A stretch of DNA of 64,000 nt from Serripes groenlandicus (taxonomy: Eukaryota > Mollusca > Bivalvia > Cardiida > Cardiidae), in NCBI GenBank assembly GCA_031761405.1, contig JASEVX010000011.1:22633503-22697502 (forward strand). The letters are read 5' to 3'. This document shows positions 35,701-44,700 of the stretch, in pieces (the stretch's first letter is position 1; every line of letters starts with the position of its first letter). The notes under the pieces were generated by a model, which saw only the letters and a program-made list of their open reading frames with translations, ran no database searches and had not been told where the DNA came from. The translations under genes and the position numbers were made by a program.

Positions 35701-38700
35701 ATACACGTGGGTGACTACAATTTCAAGGAAATCAACTGGGAAACAGAAACCACCTCAATGGGACCAGAAAATATCTCAACTTTATTTCTAGAAATAGTAC
35801 GAGATTCGTTCCAACACCAACTTATCAAACAACCTACTAGATACAGAGGTGACAATACACCAAGCATTTTAGACCTTATATTTACAAACGAACCAGGAAT
35901 AATCGGCGAGATATCCCATAATGCACCACTCGGAAATAGTGACCACGAAGTTTTAGAGTTCGAAATCCTTAAGATAGACAATGAAAAAGTATATAATGAT
36001 GTCAAATTATCCTACTGGAAAGGAGACTACAAAGAAATAAACAGAGAATTATCCAATGTCAATTGGAATCGGGTGTCAACCCATGAGGATGTCAATGAAA
36101 TCTGGAGCAGTTTTGCCGATCAATTATCAAATATTACTAGAAAACACATACCAGTATGCAACTCTGCCCCCAGAAAATTTGACACTCCATGGATGGACAC
36201 TCAGACACTACAGGCAGTAAAAAGAAAAAGAACCATGTGGAAAAAATTCAAGTACAGCCAATACCCAGAGGCCAAAATAAAGTATGACATAGCCAAGAAT
36301 GAGGCTAACTACAAAATCAGAAATGCAAAAAGATGTTACGAAAAATCAATCGCTATGAAAATGAAGACAGATTCAAAAATATTTTGGAAATTTGTTCAGT
36401 CTAAAACCAAAACTAAAGAAAAAATACAATCAATAATAGACAAAGAGGGAAACATCCATACCGATAACAGGGAAAAGGCAGAACTCCTTAACACATTTTT
36501 CGAGAGTGTCTTCACGAAAGAAAATAATGAAATACCAGCCTTTGCTGACAGAACCGCTTATAGACTAGATACAGTAAAATTCACAGAATCAAGAACACTT
36601 ATAAATCTATCAAAACTGAAAGAATCTAAATCACCAGGATACGACTCCATGCACCCAAAAGTTATAAAAGAAACAGCACCACAAATAAAGACCCCATTAA
36701 CTAACCTATTCAACCAATCAATGAAAGTTTCCATTGTACCAACGGAATGGAAACGAGCAAACATAATGCCTATCCACAAAACGGGACCCAAGAACCTTGT
36801 ATCAAATTACAGGCCAATAAGTTTAACATCAATTATAGGGAAGATAATGGAAGTAGATATTAGGGATGCAATTATGAAACACATGGAGTCAAATAACTTA
36901 TTTACAAATCATCAACATGGATTCAGGAGTGGCAGATCATGTCAGACCCAACTCTTAGAAGTCATTGAAGATTGGACTTTCAACCTTGATAGAAAAAACC
37001 AAATGGATGTCATATATCTAGACTTTCAGAAAGCATTTGACACCGTACCGCATAAACGATTATTACAAAAACTAAAAGGATATGGAATATGCGGAAATCT
37101 ACATAAATGGATAGAAAATTTCTTAAGTGGACGTGAACAAAGAGTAGTCCTTAACAACTCACACTCAATGTGGACGCCGGTAATTAGTGGTATCCCTCAA
37201 GGAAGCGTCTTAGGACCAATTTTATTCACAATCTACATAAACGACCTCCCGGATGTGGTAACCAACATAGCCAAACTATTTGCCGACGATACCAAAATAT
37301 ACTCGGTTGTTAACAACACCAAAGACAAGGAAAACCTCCAAAAGGACCTGAACGAATTATCAAAATGGTCAAATACATGGCTTTTAAAATTTAACAATAA
37401 CAAATGCAAACATCTCCATCTAGGACAAGATACTAACTACACCTATCACATGAGCGGCAATATAATATCAACAACCACAGAAGAAAAAGACCTAGGTGTC
37501 ATAGTGGACAACAAACTAAAATTCAGCCAACACATAAGCTCAAAAGTTAAAAAAGCAAACCAAATATTAGGCATTATAAGAAGATCATTTTCGCATTTGG
37601 ATAAAGATATGCTACTAGTCCTTTACAAGAGCCTGGTGAGGCCACACTTGGAATACGGAAGCTCAGTTTGGTCGGTAATTAACAAAAAGGAAGACCTACT
37701 CCTAGAAAATGTCCAAAGAAGAGCTACTAAATTAATACCGTCACTCAAACATAAAGAATACCAACAGAGGCTAAAAGAACTTGGATTACCTACATTACAG
37801 TATAGGAGATTAAGAGCTGATATGGTGGAAACATACAAGATTTTAAACAACATCGACAAAGTAAATATTCATAAGTTATTCCACTTTCATCAGACTAACA
37901 CAAGAGGTCACAACCAGAAGTTGTTCAAATGCCACTGTAGATTAAACATTCGAAAGTATTTCTTCTCACAACGAATTATAGTACCATGGAATAATCTGCC
38001 TGATAGCGTCGTAAATGCAAAAAATGTAAATAACTTTAAAAACTTGCTAAACAAGTGCTGGAATGATCCAGTTTTTAAATTTGTGCCATATTATGGAGGA
38101 CCGGAAGCGGCACAACAAAACAAAATCCAAAATGGACCAGAGAGGCGGAAGCCTAACACGGTCTCGACAACAAGGTAAACAAGGTAAACATAGCGGACAT
38201 TCTCCCCTTCAATAGTTTGCCTATACATATATTTTCTTAACTTAGCAATTATCGGATTTCCATTAGAATATTTAATCCGCAATTGTTTTTTGTTTAACAG
38301 TTTGCCCTTTAATCCCCAATTAACAGTTTGACTATAATTACCTTCATTGATGTATATGTTGTGAAATACAACTGATCCTTCTTTCAATGCGTAAAGGTTT
38401 TGTTTTGTTTGTGTATGTGATGTTATCAATGTAACAAAATTGAAAACAACTGCAATCGATGATTTATTGGCATTTTTTGAAAACACTGCGGGAAAAGGTT
38501 GAAATTGCTCAGATCACGTCAATTGATATTGCCTTATTTTTAAGTTACGTCCAAAGTCGTAAGAGTCTTTATCAATTTGATTTATGTTTTTCATATCTTT
38601 TCTCTCCAAGAATGTTTAAATGAAGTTCCGACGTACTCAACCATTATTCAAACCCGAGACTTGGAACGTTCACCTTGCCACCTTGACGGGTCAAGCGCGA

Positions 38701-41700
38701 ACTAACAATGTCTGTGAGGGTTGGAATAATGGTTTCAGTAGGTTGGTTGGCCACAAGAATCCCTCACTTTGGACTGTTCTCAAGTGCCTTGAAAAGGATG
38801 CGACGATGGTAGAAGCTGACATTCTCAGACATCAGATGGGCCAGACTTTTACGCAGAGGTGTAAACGTTCATTAGTCAAACATCAAGAGACTCTTCACAC
38901 GTTGTGTAGCCGATACCTTGAAAAACAGAAGTCCCTTTCAGAGTTCTTGAACACTATTGGTTCTAACATTAGACTTTCAAAGTAATTAAAGAATGTATAG
39001 ATAGATGAAGTGAAATAGCTTTGGCTGCGTTTTTTCCCTGTGCTTATTTTTATAGTATATGCTATTCCGTGTGCTTATTCATATTTGAAAATAAAGTATA
39101 TTGTAAAAATGTGATTAGCTGTTGTTCTTCTTTATCATGTTTCTTGTCTTTACTATCCGATAATGTTCATTGCGATAAAAAAAAAGATAAGCAAAGAAAA
39201 CTAGCAATATCTCCTTTTCTCACAACATTTCCACTAATTTCACTAATTAGAATGGGTTAAGAATGAAGGGGTGAATGTCCGCGTGTGAAGGGGAGAATGT
39301 CCGCCATGCACAAACTGACTAAAGGGAGAATGTCCTCCATGTAAAAAAGACGAAGGGGAGGATGTCCGCCTATGCACTTCTGATGAAGGGGAGAATGTCC
39401 GCAGTGGCAAATGTCCGGTTACCATATCTAGGTCAACACTCCGGATGCTGCGTTTTTGGACTGTACCCCTAAGGGTACTGTCTATAGCCAAGTGCATTTT
39501 GAGAAATCGTACAACAATTGGCTCCCTGATTATAAACAGTATGACAGATTAAAGCTGGGTACCAAAAACCGAGAGGGATTTTTTTATACCCACAACAAAA
39601 AAGTAGTGCCAATTATCAGGCAATATAACTGCTTTTCGAAAACAGTGGTGAATCAAGATATCTGAATTTTGAAAAAGGACTGTAAAAAGGCAGCATTAGT
39701 GGTTGAAGTATTACGTTTACAATTTTGCGTTGAAGTTTGAATTAATATATTCATAAACAATGTATGAATATATACCAATTTTTTACATGTTTCAATCAGA
39801 AAGAATTTAATTTTTAGAAACGAAATAATGTTGACACTATTACAATTCATAGGTTATTATGTTTCTTAAAATTTCGTTTAATATAAAATCGTAGTACGGC
39901 AATTTTGATGATATCACGTGATATTTTGATTTTCTTGTAGATCAGAAGTGATTTTGGGATATTTGGTAGTATTAACAATAATGCCAAACGCTTCGATGAA
40001 AAACTATCTGTAGTATTAACAATAATGCCAAACGCTTCGATGAAAAACTATCTGTAGTATTAACAATAATGCCAAACGCTTCGATGAAAAACTATCTGTA
40101 GTATTAACAATAATGCCAAACGCTTCGATGAAAAACTATCTGTAGTATTAACAATAATGCCAAACGCTTCGATGAAAAACTATCTCCCAACTAATTATCT
40201 AGCCAATCGATTCATTTTACTGAAAGAGATTTTAAGGAACGACAACTCTGCGAAGGAGAACTTGCAACTTCCGTTCAAAATGAAAGTAGAAATCTGACAA
40301 GCTGCCCTGACGATAGATTGTTATTGTGGAGAAAAGACACATGAAGTTTTATATTGAGGAAGACTGACAGGAAAAAAATGTGTGCACGCCTAAAATGTTC
40401 ATTTAGTCATCAATCCGTAAAACGTTCGAGGTAGGTCTGTCAATTAAACTGTAATTTGGAGTGGATTTTTTTTTCGCCCTGTGCTGTATCGTTACCGAAT
40501 ATGAAAATAAGCTCACATGTATTGTCTGAAAATAGCCCAATTCCTGTAGACATTCTTGTTCGTTTTATCATCTGACACCTGTTAATTATTTAAAAGGGTG
40601 GCATATGAAGGAAAATAAAAAATAATAAATGAAGGACTTCGGAGACTTCGTACATATATTGTACAAGTATATCATTGTTACTGTATGTATACACTATTTA
40701 GGCTCATTTGAGGAATTAGGAGACAAAAGTGGTTAAGTGATGTGAAAAGACTTAGGAGACAAAAGTGGTTAAGTGATGTGAAAACTGCTTTCAAACTTAA
40801 GTGTGTACAATTATTTGTATTGATGATATCAAAGATCTAATTAGGTCTTTGATGATATTATGTATACGAGCTTGTTATTGAAAAGAATGAAGAAATACAA
40901 TGTATATGGATAAATGAATCTTCCAGATTTTGTCTATACTTAGATGGAGCATATGCATGATGCTTTGCCAAAAATGTTATTCAATTAACGCACAAAAACA
41001 TATGTATATTTGTGTACGTTATGTTATAAATTGTCTAGTGAATCCATGTCTAACTGACACTTTGCCTTGACGTCATTTATAAAGTTATATTGACATAAAA
41101 GTAGTGATGCTACGCCGTTTCTAGGTCTAAATTACATGTAAATAGTCAGTTAAGACTGGTGAGACTGCATACTATGGTATATAGGCTCCTCTGAGTCTTC
41201 ACTGGATACATATGCATTATAACCCCAAATAACTTAATGCAGATCAATAATTGCAAAGTATCTATTATAAACGGACTATTTTATTATTCAAATCATAGCA
41301 TACATATATATTGATAAAGAATGGTTTTGTGCAGACATGCATACACATCTTGATTTTATTTTTTATTGTGCAATCAGTAACTGTATGTATTTTTGTTTCG
41401 TTTCAGATCATGGAAATGTTGACGGATTATATTATGCACAATACGCAACATTACTTGTGAAGAAGATTCATAATGTCAGTGTATGGGACATTTTTACAAC
41501 CAACCTTTATGTATTGAAAAAGTTGAGGTATATTTACTGTTATTTCCGGTTTCGTTTTTAGTTGAATCAGAGAAATAAAAGACAAATGGCAAGTCCTGGA
41601 CGCAACAGCAGCGAGTCGTTGTGACAAGTATTCTGAATGAAAGTGTTTATTCTCTAAAGGTAACTCGGAAAACAATAACGGAATGGAAGGACAAGTATCT

Positions 41701-44700
41701 AGGAGATATAAACGACACAAATACGAATCAAGGATGCACAATGTGATCTGTTTTTGTTTACTATAATACAGGAAGATAACTGTGTAATTAACTAATTACT
41801 ATGAACAAGACATTCAAGTAAATCATTTTGGGCTATAACACAGTCTTCCAGAAAGACACTTGTACATGATAACTAACATTAAGTAGATCATTTTGAACTA
41901 CATATTGTGTCACACAGGGTGAACCTGTTGATAATTTTGATCAGGCAGATCATTTGTTTTGTTAAATGACCCAAGATGTAAAAGATTTGTTAAATGACCC
42001 AAGATGTAAAAGATTTGTTAAATGACCCAAGATGTAAAATTTAAAAGTAAAACTGTAAGTTTACTAGCCTTTGTCAACAGTAAGAGGCATAAGTAAAAAG
42101 CATTGTGACAAAAGGAGAAATTGCTCGTATGGAGCAATTTCTTCCTCTGCTTCCATGTTTTCAAAAAGCCGTCTGCTGCAGAGGCGTCAGAAAGTGTCTA
42201 TTTGAGGGAAAGGGTGATTGAAATATTATAATTAGCTCCTCTGGCTGAAAGCTAGTCGAGCTTATGTCATGGCGAATTGTCCGTCGTGCATGCGTTAACT
42301 TTTTGCTTCAAACGACTTCTCCTACTTAACCACTTGGCCAATTAAGATGAAACTTCCTAGGAAGCATCCTCTTAATGTCCTCTTCTAAATTCATTCAAAT
42401 TTTTTGGATCGATGCAAAATTCTGGTTTCCATGGCAACCAAATTAAAAAAGTAGGGAAAACTTAAAAAAGCTTCTCCTCCGAAAGTGTCAGGCCGATTTC
42501 CAAATAATTTTGTAGAAAAACATGGTCGCCAGGGGGGGGCGGGGCTATTTGCATTATATGGCTATAGTGAAAACTTAAAATATCTTTACCTCAAAAAGTG
42601 TTTGGCAAATTCTCAAATTATTTTGTAGAAATGTTCCTAGGGTGACCCTCTATCATGTTCCTAGAGTGACCCTCTATCAGATTTCTTCAAGCCATGTTGA
42701 TTGGTCGAAAACTATGGCTGCCAGGGGGCGGGGCTATTTTGCCTTATATGGCTATAGTGAAAACTTAAAAAATCTTCTCCTCCGAAAGTTTCAGACAAAT
42801 TTTCAAATAATTGTGTAGAAATGTTCCTTTAGGAAGAATTAATTTCACAATCAAATTATTGATCACAAAAGGAAAAAGCACATTATGAGATTTAACTTCT
42901 GACATAAAGTTTAAAGAGTTTCTATTGCATAATTATTGTCTACAGCCTATATACATGCAAAGGTCAGTTTACTATTTTTTTCTATGTATATTCAAGTTGA
43001 TATGTACTCATCATGCAACAGAATTTACATGTACAAAATATGTCCCCAATTTTTCAATTGTTGAACATAGTAATGGGAAGAAAAGTTTGAAATTTTTAAC
43101 ACAACTGTACATTTTGACCTGTTGATTTTTTTGCAAACTTCAAGGATTGGAAGAAATATTTGAACGGAAACAATATCACAGGCTCTTTTTAAAAAACTTT
43201 ACCCAAATTTAACCAATCTACAGCAGACAACTTTGAAAATATCTTTGCAAGCTCACTTTGGTACAGCATGTTTCCTATTGTATTACTCAGTTTACCGTAG
43301 CTCAGTCAGTAGAGACACGGGCTGTTAATCCAGGGGTTGTGAGTTCGAACACCAGCTTGGCCTACATTCTTTCCGACATTTGACATGACTACCACCAATG
43401 GGCTTTCAGACTATGTGGAAAAGCAGCCAGTTGCTTGGAAAGTATGTTGTGTGAGGTACTGGTATGAGAAAGCCAAGAAACATATGAGTAGTTGAACTGG
43501 CTGCCGTGATATGACTGAAAGATTGATGAAAATGGTGTTAAACCTCAATGAATCAATCAAACTATTTTGTTCATCTAATACCTTCTCATTGTATACTAAA
43601 TAGGCTGAGTGTTTTGGGGTAAAAAGTATCAATTTTGATGTATTTTGGTTGTATTAGAGAATTGGACATTGTTGGTTAAGTTACAGGTCAATTTGACAGA
43701 AAATCCACAGGTGAAATTTGTCTATCCTTGTAAGCCTGTGTGGCATGCTTAGGCTGATCCGGATCGATACTTTACGCAGAGTCCACAATGTTGGTTTGCT
43801 CGCAGGACTGCTCAAATTATAGGAAAATCTAGTTAACACTCTGGAAGCCGCATGTTTTACTTGAGCATGTTGAAACTTTCTCAGAATATTTGCTTGTATG
43901 ATATCTAGCCTAAGTTCGAATATGTGTCAGATCCAGTAAAGAACTAGGTCACTTAGCCAAACACTGTAGAAAAATCTTGTTTACCCTATATACACTGCAT
44001 TTTTGTATTGAGCATTTTGAAACTTTGTCAGAAAGTTTGTCTTGATGATAGGCCAATTTCAAATATTGGTTATTTTGGATAAAACATTAGGGCACTAAGC
44101 CAAGTTGGAGGAAAATCTTGTTAACCCTTTCCCTCATATTATAGAGGCGTTCTGACGCCTCTGCAGCAGATGGCTTTTTGAAAACATAGAGACAAAAGAA
44201 GAAATTGCTCAAAACGAGCAATTTCTCCTTTTGCCACAATGTTTTCCACTTTTAGTCATAGGTTATCCATTCAATTATAGAGGTTTTGTATCATTTGACA
44301 AAATATGTTCAAAGTCGTCTGCTGCAGAATTGTCGTATGAGGGAAAGGGCTAAGACTCTGGAAGCGGCACTTTTAGCTTGAGCATGCTGAAACTTTGTCA
44401 GAATGATTGTTTTTATTATATTTATTTTGAATATGGGTAATGTTTGTTAAAAAATTAGGTCACTATGCCAAGTTGTAGGACAATCTTGATTTAACACTTA
44501 AAGAGACCACAATTTTAACTTTAGCGGTTTGAAACTTTGTCAGACAGTTTTTCTTGATGATATACAGGCCAATTTAGACATTGGTCATGTTGAGTCAAAA
44601 ATTAGGTCCTTTGATCAAATTTAAGAAAAATCTTGTTAATGCTCTGGAAGCCATGTTTTTAACTCTAGCATGATGAAACTTTACCAGAATGTTTATCTTA

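Larger units (their letters stand above)
32522..38189 (+). mobile_element. CR1-type non-LTR retrotransposon, nearly full length
   Basis: 5.67 kb inserted between the second and third subterminal repeats of the MULE. Comparing with the MULE's other end puts the edges at 32521/32522 and 38189/38190. The left edge is T14; the right edge is (aaggtaaac)x2, a short tandem tail as in CR1 elements. Three coding units on the + strand: SGNH-hydrolase-like (32785-33527), PHD/coiled-coil ORF1 (34093-), and EEP endonuclease-RT ORF2 (35281-38178). ORF2 is intact and the 5' units have one lesion each, so it is young. Confidence 0.85.
32439..39423 (+). mobile_element. Mutator-like DNA transposon (MULE), interrupted by a CR1 element
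   Basis: Nine-base direct ATATCTAGG at 32430-32438 and 39424-39432, the duplication length typical of Mutator. The ~80-bp inverted ends share cggacatttgccactgcgg and subterminal copies of gcggacattctccccttc. Without the retrotransposon it is about 1.3 kb and encodes only the C-terminal part of a MULE transposase (38620-38985), so it is an internally deleted copy. Several extra copies of the 18-bp subterminal motif lie at 38193 and 39267-39420. It inserted in a dispersed repeat whose empty version (gatatctaggcc) occurs elsewhere in the window. It occupies caspase intron 6. Confidence 0.85.

Noticed and set aside
35487..37859. Minus-strand ORFs opposite CR1 ORF2
   Set aside because: Shadows of the ORF2 coding strand.
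43295..43361. Functional tRNA gene
   Set aside because: A and B boxes are present but the acceptor stem does not pair and a SINE body follows.
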